NCBI RefSeq assembly: GCF_000813845.1
Contig: NZ_JWTB01000039.1
Location: 23,048 to 87,047 of the forward strand
Length of the DNA stretch: 64,000 nt
Direction of reading: 5' to 3'
Source of the DNA: Pseudarthrobacter phenanthrenivorans
GTDB taxonomy: Bacteria; Actinomycetota; Actinomycetes; Actinomycetales; Micrococcaceae
The position numbers and the translations under genes are program-made. Shown piece after piece: positions 52,716 to 62,080 of this stretch. The notes below the pieces were generated by a model. The model was not told the DNA's origin. It saw nothing but the letters and a program-made list of their open reading frames with translations, and ran no database searches. How positions within the stretch are numbered: the stretch's first letter is position 1; each line of letters starts with the position of its first letter.

Positions 52716-53486
52716 CTAGCGGTTTGCCGGCCGCAGCGAGGTGATCATCCTTCGGATGTCCGCATACTCCGCCGTGTCCCGGTACTTCTTCGCCAGGTCA
52801 AGGTAGGGCAGCGAGGGGTCGCCGGGCGTCGCATTGTTTCCCGGGTCGTAGGAGGCGCCGAACATCGCCGCGTTCGGCGGCCACCGGAAGAACTGGAAGA
52901 TGGGGCAGGCATCGGGACCGCTTGCGGCGGGGCCGGATGTGATCCCGTACCCGGCCGCCGGGGTGCGGTAGGTGCCCCGCGCAGCGGAGTTTTTGCGGGT
53001 TTCGAAGACGAACTGCGGCACCACGCCGTCCTGGACCAGCACCGGAATGTCCGCGGTGTCCAGGATGTCGTATGGGTACCTCTCGGTGCACGTGGAGCCG
53101 GTGGCCATATTGGTCCGCAGCGTGGCCATCACTTTCCCGGCCTGGTTCCTGACCTCTGCGAATGCCCCGCCGCCTTCGGCCAGTTCCCCCGCCGGGTCTT
53201 TGACGCGCCAGGCGGACGGAAGATCGAACGCCATGGTGCCGTCCGCCGTCGTAAAGGTTGTCCATGCCGCCGCGGGATTGCCGGCTTCCGTCACCGGCGC
53301 CGGCGACGGAACCTGCGACGGCGGCGGGGTGGGTGTGGGGGTCATTGGTGCCGTGGCGGTCCCGGGGGACGACGGCGCCGGCTGCCCGGTTTCCGGCTGC
53401 GGGGTGCACCCGGCCAGGAAGGCCGCGGACAGCAGCACTACTGCAACGGACCAACCAGGACGTGCCTTGAAGAAGCTGCGCACCAC
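52716..53486 (-). CDS. putative lipoprotein of unknown function
   Basis: A 256-residue exported lipoprotein. Signal helix followed by the lipobox FLAGC at residues 23-27, then a Pro/Thr/Ser linker (about 30-65) and a beta-rich domain of about 190 residues with two Cys that may pair (STCTERYPYD and DACPIFQFF). I do not recognise the family. Adjacent GTG codons form the start. It stands alone between the repeats and the IlvD gene. Confidence 0.72.
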   Translation of the reverse strand: MVRSFFKARPGWSVAVVLLSAAFLAGCTPQPETGQPAPSSPGTATAPMTPTPTPPPSQVPSPAPVTEAGNPAAAWTTFTTADGTMAFDLPSAWRVKDPAGELAEGGGAFAEVRNQAGKVMATLRTNMATGSTCTERYPYDILDTADIPVLVQDGVVPQFVFETRKNSAARGTYRTPAAGYGITSGPAASGPDACPIFQFFRWPPNAAMFGASYDPGNNATPGDPSLPYLDLAKKYRDTAEYADIRRMITSLRPANR

Positions 53487-53586
53487 ACACTCCCCGGGTC
53501 CGACGATGACCCTTCAAGTGTGGCCCGCCCGGCCCGGGCGGAGGAGGGCCAATGGACCTGTTCCCTCCCCCGCCGGGACTGCAGGG

Positions 53587-55446
53587 TCAGCGCTCCAGGA
53601 GGGACACGTCCCGGACGGCACCCTTGTCCGCGGACGTGGCCATGGCGGCGTAGGCACGCAGCGCGGCGGACACCTGGCGGTCCCGGTCCTTCGGCTTGTA
53701 CCCGCCGTTGACCAGCAGCTTTTCCCGGCGTTCGGCCAGGATCTCGTCGGAAACCTCCAGCTGCATGGAGCGCTGGCTGATGTTGATGCTGATGACGTCG
53801 CCGTCCTCCACCAGGGCGATGGCACCGCCGGAGGCAGCCTCCGGGGAGATATGCCCGATGGACAGGCCGGAGGTGCCGCCGGAGAAGCGGCCGTCAGTGA
53901 TGAGGGCGCACTTCTTGCCCAGGCCGCGGCCCTTGAGGAACGACGTCGGGTAGAGCATCTCCTGCATGCCCGGACCGCCTTTGGGGCCCTCGTAGCGGAT
54001 GACCACCACGTCGCCCTCCTTGACCTGCTTGTTCAGGATCTTTTCCACCGCTTCGTCCTGGGACTCGCACACCACGGCGGGGCCCGAGAAGGTCCAGATG
54101 GACTCGTCCACACCGGCGGTCTTCACGACCGCGCCGTCGACGGCAATGTTGCCGCGGAGCACGGCCAGGCCGCCGTCCTTGGAGTAGGCATGCTCTACGG
54201 ACCGGATGCACCCTTCCGCGGCATCGGTGTCCAGGGAGGTCCACTCGTTCGACTGGGAGAACGCGGTGGAGGAGCGGACGCCGCCGGGGGCAGCGTGCCA
54301 CAGGGCCTGTGCTTCCTCAGTGGCCTTGCCGCCCCGGATGTCCCAGTCGTCCAGCCAGCCGTCCAGGTCGGCGGAGTGCACCGAGTGGACATCCTTGTGC
54401 AGGAGGCCGCCGCGGTTCAGCTCGCCCAGCAGGGCGGGGATGCCGCCGGCACGGTGCACATCCTCCATGTAGTAGGTCTTGTCCTTGGCCACGTTCGGGG
54501 CCACCTTGGCCAGGCAGGGCACCTGGCGGGACTTGGCGTCCATCTCTGCCAGGCCGTAGTCCACGCCCGCCTCCTGGGCAGCGGCGAGCAAGTGCAGGAT
54601 GGTGTTGGTGGAGCCGCCCATGGAGATGTCCAGTGCCATGGCATTGTCGAAAGCCTTCGCCGTGGCGATGGAGCGCGGCAGCACCGACTCGTCGTCGCCG
54701 TCGTAATAGCGCTTCACCAGCTCGACGACGGTGGCGCCGGCCTTTTCGTACAGCGCCTTGCGGGCGGTGTGAGTGGCGAGCACGGAGCCGTTGCCCGGCA
54801 GGGACAGGCCGATGGCCTCGGTGAGGCAGTTCATGGAGTTGGCGGTGAACATGCCGGAGCAGGAACCGCAGGTGGGGCAGGCGTTCTCTTCGATGAGGTT
54901 GATGTCCGCATCGGAGATGGACTCATCCACGGCGTCGGCAATCGCGTTGACCAGGTCCAGGGAGCGGACGGAGCCGTCGGTCAGGGTCACGCGGCCGGCT
55001 TCCATGGGGCCGCCGGAGACGAAGACTACGGGGATGTTCAGGCGCAGGGCTGCCATGAGCATGCCGGGGGTGATCTTGTCGCAGTTGGAAATGCAGACCA
55101 GGGCATCGGCACAGTGCGCGTTCACCATGTACTCAACGGAGTCGGCGATCAGGTCGCGGGACGGCAGCGAGTAGAGCATGCCGCTGTGGCCCATGGCGAT
55201 GCCGTCATCCACGGCGATGGTGTTGAACTCGCGCGGCACCGCGCCCGCGGCAAGGATCGCGTCGGACACGATCCGGCCCACCGGGGCAAGGTGGGTGTGG
55301 CCCGGGACGAATTCGGTGAAGGAGTTGGCGACGGCGATGATCGGCTTGCCGATGTCCGAGTTGGCGACGCCGGAAGCGCGCAGCAGTGCGCGGGCGCCGG
55401 CCATGTTGCGGCCATGGGTGACTGTTTTAGAGCGGAGTGCAGGCAT
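53587..55446 (-). CDS. ilvD: dihydroxy-acid dehydratase
   Basis: A 619-residue enzyme of branched-chain amino acid and pantothenate synthesis, dehydrating 2,3-dihydroxy-3-methyl acids to 2-keto acids. ALRSKTVTHGRNMAGARAL at the start, the iron-sulfur Cys in CISNCDKITPGMLMA near residue 122 and ACPTCGSCSGMFTANSMNCL near 190, and DGRFSGGTSGLSIGHISPEA near 520 are family hallmarks. The start at MPALRSK was chosen on family match; an ATG three codons earlier follows AAGAAG. It is divergent from an MmyB-type regulator. Confidence 0.96.
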   Translation of the reverse strand: MPALRSKTVTHGRNMAGARALLRASGVANSDIGKPIIAVANSFTEFVPGHTHLAPVGRIVSDAILAAGAVPREFNTIAVDDGIAMGHSGMLYSLPSRDLIADSVEYMVNAHCADALVCISNCDKITPGMLMAALRLNIPVVFVSGGPMEAGRVTLTDGSVRSLDLVNAIADAVDESISDADINLIEENACPTCGSCSGMFTANSMNCLTEAIGLSLPGNGSVLATHTARKALYEKAGATVVELVKRYYDGDDESVLPRSIATAKAFDNAMALDISMGGSTNTILHLLAAAQEAGVDYGLAEMDAKSRQVPCLAKVAPNVAKDKTYYMEDVHRAGGIPALLGELNRGGLLHKDVHSVHSADLDGWLDDWDIRGGKATEEAQALWHAAPGGVRSSTAFSQSNEWTSLDTDAAEGCIRSVEHAYSKDGGLAVLRGNIAVDGAVVKTAGVDESIWTFSGPAVVCESQDEAVEKILNKQVKEGDVVVIRYEGPKGGPGMQEMLYPTSFLKGRGLGKKCALITDGRFSGGTSGLSIGHISPEAASGGAIALVEDGDVISINISQRSMQLEVSDEILAERREKLLVNGGYKPKDRDRQVSAALRAYAAMATSADKGAVRDVSLLER

Positions 55447-55531
55447 GCTTACCATCTTCTTGCCTGGGCGACGCGGACGGAAGACAGCGCTGCTACTAGT
55501 AGTGGGAGTACCAGAGTAATAGTATTTTCCG

Positions 55532-56368
55532 GTGAGTGATCCCGGGCGGCGAAAAGAACTTGGCCTCTTCCTGAGGGCCCGGCGCGACCAGGCGCTGCGC
55601 GCCGACTACGGCCTGCCGCCCGTCGGCCGCAGCCGTGAGCGTGGGCTCCGCCGCGAGGAGGTGGCATTCCTTTCCGGCGTCAGCGTCACCTGGTACACCT
55701 GGCTGGAGCAGGGCCGGGACATCAGCCCGTCCCGGCAGGTCCTGGAGGCCATCAGCCGTGCGTTGCATTTGTCGAGCACCGGCCTGGGCTACGTCCTGTC
55801 CCTGGGCGGGTATGCCTCCGCAGCTCCCGCCGGGCCGGCAGCCGATACCGCCCCGCCCCACATCCAGCGCCTGCTGGATGCCCTGGACCCCAACCCGTCC
55901 TTCGCCCTGTTTCCGGACTGGGGCGTGGCCGGGTGGAACAGGGCCTACGCGGCGCTGTACCCCAACATCGCCACGGTGCCGGCGGCGGACCGGAACCTGC
56001 TGTGGCTCGTGTTCACCGACCCCTACGTCCGGAACCTGCTGCCGGACTGGGAGACCACCAGCAAGCGGTTCCTTGCAGAGTTCCGGGCCGAGACCGGGCA
56101 GCGGCTGGGCGATCCGGACATCCAGTACCAGATGGAACGGCTGAAGGAAGCAAGCCCGGAGTTCCGGCAGGGCTGGGACCTGTACGACATCCTGGGTTTT
56201 GAGTCCCGCGAGCGCCTCTTCCACCATCCGGCGGTCGGGGTGCTCCAGCTGGAACACCACCAGGTGTCCCCGTCGGACCGGCCTGACCTGCACATCGTGG
56301 TGTACACCCCGGCCCCGGGCAGCGACGCCGCAGCGCAGATGGAGTCCCTGCTGTCCGTGGCCGGCTAG
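55532..56368 (+). CDS. XRE-family regulator with MmyB-like ligand domain (second)
   Basis: A 278-residue regulator. Helix-turn-helix RERGLRREEVAFLSGVSVTWYTWLEQGRDI at about 35-62, then the MmyB-like domain with GVAGWNRAYAALYPNI and FHHPAVGVLQLEHHQV. It is related to the protein at 43152 but has a different upstream region. The GTG start follows a 76-bp gap to ilvD holding the palindrome CTACTAGTAG. Its TAG shares a CTAG with the stop of the convergent M20 gene. Confidence 0.87.
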   Translation: MSDPGRRKELGLFLRARRDQALRADYGLPPVGRSRERGLRREEVAFLSGVSVTWYTWLEQGRDISPSRQVLEAISRALHLSSTGLGYVLSLGGYASAAPAGPAADTAPPHIQRLLDALDPNPSFALFPDWGVAGWNRAYAALYPNIATVPAADRNLLWLVFTDPYVRNLLPDWETTSKRFLAEFRAETGQRLGDPDIQYQMERLKEASPEFRQGWDLYDILGFESRERLFHHPAVGVLQLEHHQVSPSDRPDLHIVVYTPAPGSDAAAQMESLLSVAG

Positions 56369-57600
56369 GCTTCGTCCACACCGAGGTAGGCGAGCGCGGC
56401 GGCTGCCTGGGCCCGGGTGGCCACGCGGAGGGTGGGGTCGACGGCGGGCAGGAACGACGGCGAGTGGTTGGCGGGGATGTCGGCGTCCACGGTGCCGTTC
56501 GCCACGGCCCGCCGATAGGTTTCCGGGGGCACGGAGCCAACCACCCAGTACACGTACGGGATGCCGAACGCGTCAGGGATGCGGCTGAAGTCCTCTGACG
56601 CCGTCTGCGGGGCGGTGCGGTAGACAGCGTCCGCGCCGAAGGTCCTGGTAAAGGCTGCAGTGACCCGGGCGTTGGCCTCCGCATCGTTGCTGGTCAGCGG
56701 GTACTGGTCGTAATACTCGAATTCCGGTTCATGCGGCGAGCCGGCGGCTGCGCACTCGCCCCGCACGATCCGCTCGATGGCGGCCACCATGGCGGCCCGG
56801 ACGGCAAGGTCGTACGTGCGGAGGTTGAGCAGCAGCTCCGCCCGGTCCGGGATGATGTTGGCCGTGGCTCCGGCGCTCACCGAGCCAACAGTCAGCACTG
56901 CGAACTCCCCTGGAACCGTTTCGCGGGACACCACAGTCTGCAGGCGGAGGACGATGGATGCGGCGAGCACCACCGGATCCACGGACTTGTGCGGCATGGA
57001 GCCGTGGGCGCCGCGGCCGTGGACGGTAATCCGTACAGAGTCGCCGGCCGAGAGCACCGGGCCCGGCGTGGTGCCGACGGTTCCCGCCTCGGTGGGCATG
57101 ACGTGCTGGGCCAGTGCGACGTCCGGCTGCGGGATTCCGCCGGCCAGGCCGTCGTCGAGCATTGCCTGCGAGCCTGCCGCTGTCTCCTCTGCCGGCTGGA
57201 ACAGGGCGGTGTAGGTTCCCCGCCAGGCATCCCGGTGGTCTGCCAGGTACTTTGCCGCGCCGAGCAGGGCCACCACGTGCATGTCGTGGGCACACGCGTG
57301 CATCACCCCGGGGACGGCGGAGGCGTAGCTTGCCCCGGTTGCCTCGGTGACCGGGAGGGCGTCCATGTCGGCCCGGGCCAGGACACCCGGGCCGGGTCCG
57401 TTGGCCAGGACGCCCACCACGCCGGTGCCACCAAAGTGCCGGACGTCGAAACCCCAGGCCGCCAGCTTCGCCGCAACAGCCGCGGAGGTTTGGTGTTCGG
57501 CCAGGCCCAGCTCCGGGTTCCGGTGGAGCTGTTCGTAGAGCGGGACCTGCCAGGCCAGCTCCTGCTCGATCCCGTCCGCAGCGCTGTTCGCAAAATCCAT
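56365..57600 (-). CDS. M20-family amidohydrolase
   Basis: A 411-residue metalloamidohydrolase of the M20D type. LHRNPELGLAEHQTSAAVAAKLAAWGFDV, ARADMDALPV near residue 80, CAHDMHVVALLGAAKYL near 107, and QPAEETAAGSQAMLDDG supply the zinc ligands and the catalytic Glu. Such enzymes cleave N-acyl or N-carbamoyl amino acids. GGGAGGAGCC precedes the ATG. It lies 43 bp behind a deacetylase-family gene in a PucR-linked operon. Confidence 0.9.
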   Translation of the reverse strand: MDFANSAADGIEQELAWQVPLYEQLHRNPELGLAEHQTSAAVAAKLAAWGFDVRHFGGTGVVGVLANGPGPGVLARADMDALPVTEATGASYASAVPGVMHACAHDMHVVALLGAAKYLADHRDAWRGTYTALFQPAEETAAGSQAMLDDGLAGGIPQPDVALAQHVMPTEAGTVGTTPGPVLSAGDSVRITVHGRGAHGSMPHKSVDPVVLAASIVLRLQTVVSRETVPGEFAVLTVGSVSAGATANIIPDRAELLLNLRTYDLAVRAAMVAAIERIVRGECAAAGSPHEPEFEYYDQYPLTSNDAEANARVTAAFTRTFGADAVYRTAPQTASEDFSRIPDAFGIPYVYWVVGSVPPETYRRAVANGTVDADIPANHSPSFLPAVDPTLRVATRAQAAAALAYLGVDEA

Positions 57601-57643
57601 CGAAGGCTCCTCCCGGCCGGTGGCGCCGGCCCTTGGGGTCACT

Positions 57644-58591
57644 TTAGGCCAGCACCCCCTGCCGCACCACGGCCGGCTTGAACCGGGCACCCGCGCCCGG
57701 GAATACCGGCACCTCGATCCGCGCGTGGGTGTGGACCTCGGTGACCGTGGCCTTAGTGTGCCGGGCAATCTGTTCCATGGTGGTGACCCACATGCCATCC
57801 ATCGCCTTCACCCGCTCGATGAGCTGTTCCAGCGCCACGGCCTTGGATGGCCGGCCGGAGATGAAGGGGTGGTTGGTCAGCACGAAGCAGCTGCCCTGGG
57901 AGTGGTGGGCCTGGGCCTCCAGCGTCCACATCTCGAGGACCTTGGCCGGGCTTTCGATCACGCCGCTGCCGGTCACACCGGGGTAGAACGCGTACTGCTC
58001 CCAGTCGTCAAGGGTCCAGTCCACGGGAATCTCCACGATGTCCCGGGGATCATCCGCGGCGACGGCGAAGCGGTAGGGGGCATCGCCGTCGAGCAGGCTG
58101 GAATCGTAGAGGAAGCCGCGGTCCGCCAGCAGGGCCGGCGAGTGCCAGTTCAGCTCCCACCAGGGCGCCCGGTACCCCACCGGCCGGACGCCGGCAACCG
58201 TGGCCAGGGCCTCCAGTCCGCGGTCGATGTAGCTGGCCTCGGTGGCGGCGTCGATGCCCTGCATGGGTTCGTGGAGGTAGCCGTGGTGTGCCACCTCGTG
58301 GCCGCCGTCAACGATCTGCCGGACGACGTCCGGGTAGGACTCGGCGGTGAAGCCGGGGATGAAGAAGGTGGCCTGGATGTCCTGGCGGGCCAGGATCCCG
58401 AGGAGCCTGGGGACGGCGATTTTGGGGCCGTAGGACTGGTGGGTCATCAGCGACATGCGCCGGGTGCTGGTGGGATCATGGGCGATGGTGCAGGACTCGG
58501 CGTCCACGTCGAAGGTGAAGGAGGCGGCTGCTTTGGCGCAGTCGGGCCAGACGATGGGGTGCAGCGGGTCCGCGATGGCGGGCTGGTTCAC
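57644..58591 (-). CDS. polysaccharide deacetylase family hydrolase (PuuE/allantoinase-like)
   Basis: A 315-residue NodB-fold hydrolase. FTFDVDAES near residue 27 gives the metal-binding Asp pair, HEVAHHGYLHE near 98 supplies the His ligands, and GYRAPWWELNWHS near 135 closes the site. Its size and the neighbours (NCS1 permease, M20 enzyme, PucR) suit a ring-opening amidohydrolase such as the PuuE-type allantoinase more than a cell-wall deacetylase. The GTG start was chosen for AAAGGACTT upstream. Confidence 0.85.
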   Translation of the reverse strand: MNQPAIADPLHPIVWPDCAKAAASFTFDVDAESCTIAHDPTSTRRMSLMTHQSYGPKIAVPRLLGILARQDIQATFFIPGFTAESYPDVVRQIVDGGHEVAHHGYLHEPMQGIDAATEASYIDRGLEALATVAGVRPVGYRAPWWELNWHSPALLADRGFLYDSSLLDGDAPYRFAVAADDPRDIVEIPVDWTLDDWEQYAFYPGVTGSGVIESPAKVLEMWTLEAQAHHSQGSCFVLTNHPFISGRPSKAVALEQLIERVKAMDGMWVTTMEQIARHTKATVTEVHTHARIEVPVFPGAGARFKPAVVRQGVLA

Positions 58592-58652
58592 GGGAAGTCC
58601 TTTCGGCGGGCGCAGTGCGCCCGCCTGGTCTCGGGAAGAGGGGTTGCGCCGC

Positions 58653-60200
58653 TTAGCGGGCGGGAAGGGCCGGCGTGCTGTCCGTTGTGGCCCCGTCACC
58701 GGGAGCGGTGCCCGCCTGGAGCCCGGCGGCGGGCTTCAGCGCGAGGTAGCGGATGTGCTGCCGCGGGCCAAGGATGGCGTAAACGGCGGCGCTGGTGAGG
58801 CCTCCGGCCAGCCAGGACAGGTCCCAGCCGCCCAGGGCCACGGCGATGGGGCCCTGCATGATGGGGATCAGCCCGTACATGAACAGCCAGGTGGCGAAGA
58901 TGCCGGCCACGAGGGAGATGACGCCGGCCCAGTTGACGCCTGGCAGCCGCTTGGTGCCTACGGCGTCGAACAGGCGCCCTGGCTCTCCCGGCCAGCGCTT
59001 GTCCAGCCAGAAGTAGTGGACCAGCATGATTCCGCCCCAGGCAGCCACCCAGGCCACCAGGCCGATCAGCCAGGCGTCGAGGACCGCGGCGAAGTCCTCC
59101 TGGAAGATGAAGAAGACGACGGCGGCCAGCGAGAAGACGCCGACGAACAGGTTGAGCTTGCGGCGGCTGATGGAGATGTCCAGTGCCTGGGTGGCCACGG
59201 AGAAGGTGTAGATGTTCAGGATGTTGGTGGCGATGGGGCCGTGGAGCACCATGAGCAGCACCGGCAGGGCCATGGCGCCGAAGTTGAGGACGATCAGCTT
59301 GCCGGGATCGATCTCGCCGCTGTTGGTGGCCAGACTGGCGCCCAGGACACCGAGCCACACTACGGGGATGAACTGGCCCAGCACCGAAGCGAGGTAGACC
59401 TTCTTCTTGGGAACGCTGGTGCTGACAAAGCGGGAGTAGTCCGCGGCATACGTGAACCAGGTGATGCCCCAGCCGATGCCGATGGCGGTCATCACAGCGC
59501 TCATGGCGGCGATCCGCTCCGAGCCCTCAAGGATGGCGCCGGCGGGTCCGGCGTAGCCCCAGTCGATGTCCATGCCGAACCAGGCGACGGCGGACATGAC
59601 GGCCAGGATGAGGATGGTGGGCGGTACCGTCCATTTCTCGAAGGCCGCGATGGCCTTGTAGCCGAACCAGGCGATGGCAACCTGGAGGGCCATGATGAAG
59701 GTGGCGACGCCGATCTTCCAGGCGTAGTTGGGGGCTTCCGGGTCCACCCAGCCAAGGGTTCCGAAGAGTGCCATGACCAGGTCCAGGATGATCCACGTGT
59801 TTACCGCGCACCAGCCGATGACCAGGAGGGCCTGGATGGCGGCCGGCAGGTAGTTGCCGCGGCGGCCGAACGCTGCCCGGGCCAGCACCATGCCGGTGGC
59901 ACCGGTCTTTTGGCCCAAGAGGACAAAGCAGCCAAATAGCAGCATGCCGATCAGGTTGCCCAGCACCAGGACGGTGATGGTGTCCGCCAGTCCGAGTCCC
60001 AACTGGATACCGAGTGCGCCCAGCACCCAGTTGATGGGCGCCAGGTTGGCGCCCGCCCAGATCCAGAACTGGCCGGATACCTTGCGTGTTCGTGCTGATT
60101 CGGGAATGGGCTGCAGCCAGGCTTCATGGTCCACAACGCTGTGGTCCTGCGCGGCCTGGCCGGGTTGGCCGTGCGTGGCTGTTGAAAGCTTTTCTTGCAT
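58653..60200 (-). CDS. NCS1-family cytosine/purine/allantoin-type permease
   Basis: A 515-residue transporter with twelve helices. QFWIWAGANLAPINWVLGALGI, IGWCAVNTWIILDL and FTYAADYSRFVSTSVPKKKVYLASVLG are NCS1 signatures for uptake of nucleobases, allantoin or hydantoins with a cation. GGAGGCCCCC precedes the ATG. It leads the three-gene catabolic operon and is divergent from PucR across 106 bp. Confidence 0.9.
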   Translation of the reverse strand: MQEKLSTATHGQPGQAAQDHSVVDHEAWLQPIPESARTRKVSGQFWIWAGANLAPINWVLGALGIQLGLGLADTITVLVLGNLIGMLLFGCFVLLGQKTGATGMVLARAAFGRRGNYLPAAIQALLVIGWCAVNTWIILDLVMALFGTLGWVDPEAPNYAWKIGVATFIMALQVAIAWFGYKAIAAFEKWTVPPTILILAVMSAVAWFGMDIDWGYAGPAGAILEGSERIAAMSAVMTAIGIGWGITWFTYAADYSRFVSTSVPKKKVYLASVLGQFIPVVWLGVLGASLATNSGEIDPGKLIVLNFGAMALPVLLMVLHGPIATNILNIYTFSVATQALDISISRRKLNLFVGVFSLAAVVFFIFQEDFAAVLDAWLIGLVAWVAAWGGIMLVHYFWLDKRWPGEPGRLFDAVGTKRLPGVNWAGVISLVAGIFATWLFMYGLIPIMQGPIAVALGGWDLSWLAGGLTSAAVYAILGPRQHIRYLALKPAAGLQAGTAPGDGATTDSTPALPAR

Positions 60201-60266
60201 GGGGGCCTCCGTGAGGTGAATAAGTACCAAAAGGCTATGTGGCCCCCATCACAAGCAACAAGATAC

Positions 60267-60283
60267 AATCTGTCGAACAGATT
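60267..60283. promoter_or_regulatory. inverted repeat, candidate PucR operator
   Basis: AATCTGT-cga-ACAGATT, perfect 7-bp arms, in the middle of the permease-PucR gap. A second repeat ACGTT-acgg-AACGT lies at 60292-60305 just before the PucR start. Confidence 0.55.
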
Positions 60284-60306
60284 CCCCTATAACGTTACGG
60301 AACGTC

Positions 60307-61908
60307 GTGTCAGTGTTTCTCGGCGAAATACTCGCCCATCCCGCCCTCGCAGCCGCCGACCCCCTGGTCCATCCACAAGGGGTGGTGGCGGATGCACAGC
60401 CGGTCCGCTGGGTGCACTCCAGCGAGGTCCTGGACATCGCGCCCCTGCTTCGCGGCGGTGAACTGCTGCTCTGCGGCGGCATCACCCTTGCCACCGCCAC
60501 GCCCGGCCGACGAAAAGACTACGTCCGCGAACTCGCCCAAAAGGGCATAGCTGCGCTGGCCGTTGAAACCGGCGGCGCCCTGCCAGCGATCCCTGAAGAC
60601 ATGCTTCGCACCGCTGAGGAATTCGGTCTTCCAATCGTGGAACTGCGCAAGGTGGTTCCATTTGTGGGCGTCATGCAGGCCATCAACTCCATGCTGGTCA
60701 GCGAGTCCGTGGGCCACCTGCAGCAGGCGGACGCGGCCACCCGCGCCATGGCAGCGGAGCTGGCCCACGGGGCCTCGCTGGACAAGATCCTGGGAGTGCT
60801 GGCCGGCATCACCAGGTCCGCCGTAAAGCTCACCTCCCCGTGGGGCGTGACCATGGGCAGCGCGGCGCCGGAGGGCTGGAGCAATGGGGTGGACGCGGAG
60901 GCCGGAGAAGGAACAGCGGACGACGACGGCAATGGGCCACGTGGGCACGGCGGCTTTTACCCCGTGGCAGGCGGAACGGTGCTCACCGTGGACATCCCCG
61001 TACGCGGGGTCCTCATGGGCCGGCTCGAGGTGCGGGTGCCGCAGGCGGCGGACGTCGCGCTGGCACAAGTGGCAGGAGAACGCGCTGAGGACATCCTGGG
61101 CCTGGCGCTGCTGCAGCACACCCCGCCCGGCCTGCATGCCCTGGCCGGCGCGGAACTGATGCGCGCGGTGCTGAACTCGTCCCCGGAGTGGCGCCTTGAG
61201 CAACTGGCACCGGGGGCCGGCTTTCCCACTGATTCCCCCGCAGTGGTGGCGGCAATCCATGCAGCTTCCCCGCAGGAGCTGCGGGGCGCCGTCGAAACCT
61301 TCCTGGGCACACGGCGCATACCCTGCGCCGCGTACCTGGACGATGCCGAGCTGGTGGTCATGATCGGACTGTCCTGCAACGACACCCTGGGCGAACGGCG
61401 CCAGCTGATGGAATCGCTCCGGAGCCTGGAAGGTGACCACGATGCCGTGATCGCCGTGGGCCCCCTTGCCGGCGGTGTGGCCGAGGCTGCGTGGTCGCTG
61501 GCGGAGGCACGGCGTGCACTGGAGGTGCGCCAGATCCGGCGCCGGAACGCGTCGGCGCGAAGGAGGTTCCCGGCGCGCGGCCTGGTGGTGGTGGATGCGG
61601 AGGACGCGGCCGTCGAAAGCCTCTCCCTGACCTGCCTTGATGCCACGGCGCGGGAGGCGTTCGTCAACCGACAGCTCAGGGCAGTCCTGGAGCATGATGC
61701 CCAGCGGCAGTCCCAGCTGCTGGAGACCCTTCAGGTGTGGCTGGACTCCGGTTGCAACACAGCGCAGTCGGCCCGGGAACTGCACTTGGAGCGGCAGTCC
61801 ATGCACCACCGGCTGCAGCGGATTTTCGAGCTCTGTGGGGGTGATCCGCGCGGCACGGGACGGCTGGCGGCACTGCACCTTGCGGCCCGGATGGCCGGCC
61901 TGCCCTGA
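60307..61908 (+). CDS. PucR-family transcriptional regulator
   Basis: A 533-residue regulator. The N-terminal PucR domain (VLDIAPLLRGGELLLCGGITLA, GLPIVELRKVVPFVGVM) spans about 1-125; a GGDEF-like remnant region follows, and the C-terminal PucR helix-turn-helix is LLETLQVWLDSGCNTAQSARELHLERQSMHHRLQRI near 465-505. PucR proteins usually activate purine or ureide catabolic genes in response to a pathway metabolite. The divergent permease operon is the evident target through the palindromes between them. Confidence 0.9.
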   Translation: MSVFLGEILAHPALAAADPLVHPQGVVADAQPVRWVHSSEVLDIAPLLRGGELLLCGGITLATATPGRRKDYVRELAQKGIAALAVETGGALPAIPEDMLRTAEEFGLPIVELRKVVPFVGVMQAINSMLVSESVGHLQQADAATRAMAAELAHGASLDKILGVLAGITRSAVKLTSPWGVTMGSAAPEGWSNGVDAEAGEGTADDDGNGPRGHGGFYPVAGGTVLTVDIPVRGVLMGRLEVRVPQAADVALAQVAGERAEDILGLALLQHTPPGLHALAGAELMRAVLNSSPEWRLEQLAPGAGFPTDSPAVVAAIHAASPQELRGAVETFLGTRRIPCAAYLDDAELVVMIGLSCNDTLGERRQLMESLRSLEGDHDAVIAVGPLAGGVAEAAWSLAEARRALEVRQIRRRNASARRRFPARGLVVVDAEDAAVESLSLTCLDATAREAFVNRQLRAVLEHDAQRQSQLLETLQVWLDSGCNTAQSARELHLERQSMHHRLQRIFELCGGDPRGTGRLAALHLAARMAGLP

Positions 61909-62080
61909 CCTGTGGGTGGCTGCGCCACACAGCTGTGCCGGCATTCGGTGAATTCGCGTGGATTTATGCCGAGCCATAGGGGCAACAATTAGGGGCAGCC
62001 CGGGATTGTTTTAGATGCCTCGAGCAACAACACTGATCGAACTGGGATTTAGCGGTGGCATTTAACTTCCGGGAGCCAAA

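Noticed and set aside
52972..55539. 855-residue open frame antisense to ilvD
   Set aside because: The opposite strand encodes an unmistakable IlvD; the antisense frame is low-complexity Gly/Val/His and lacks start signals.
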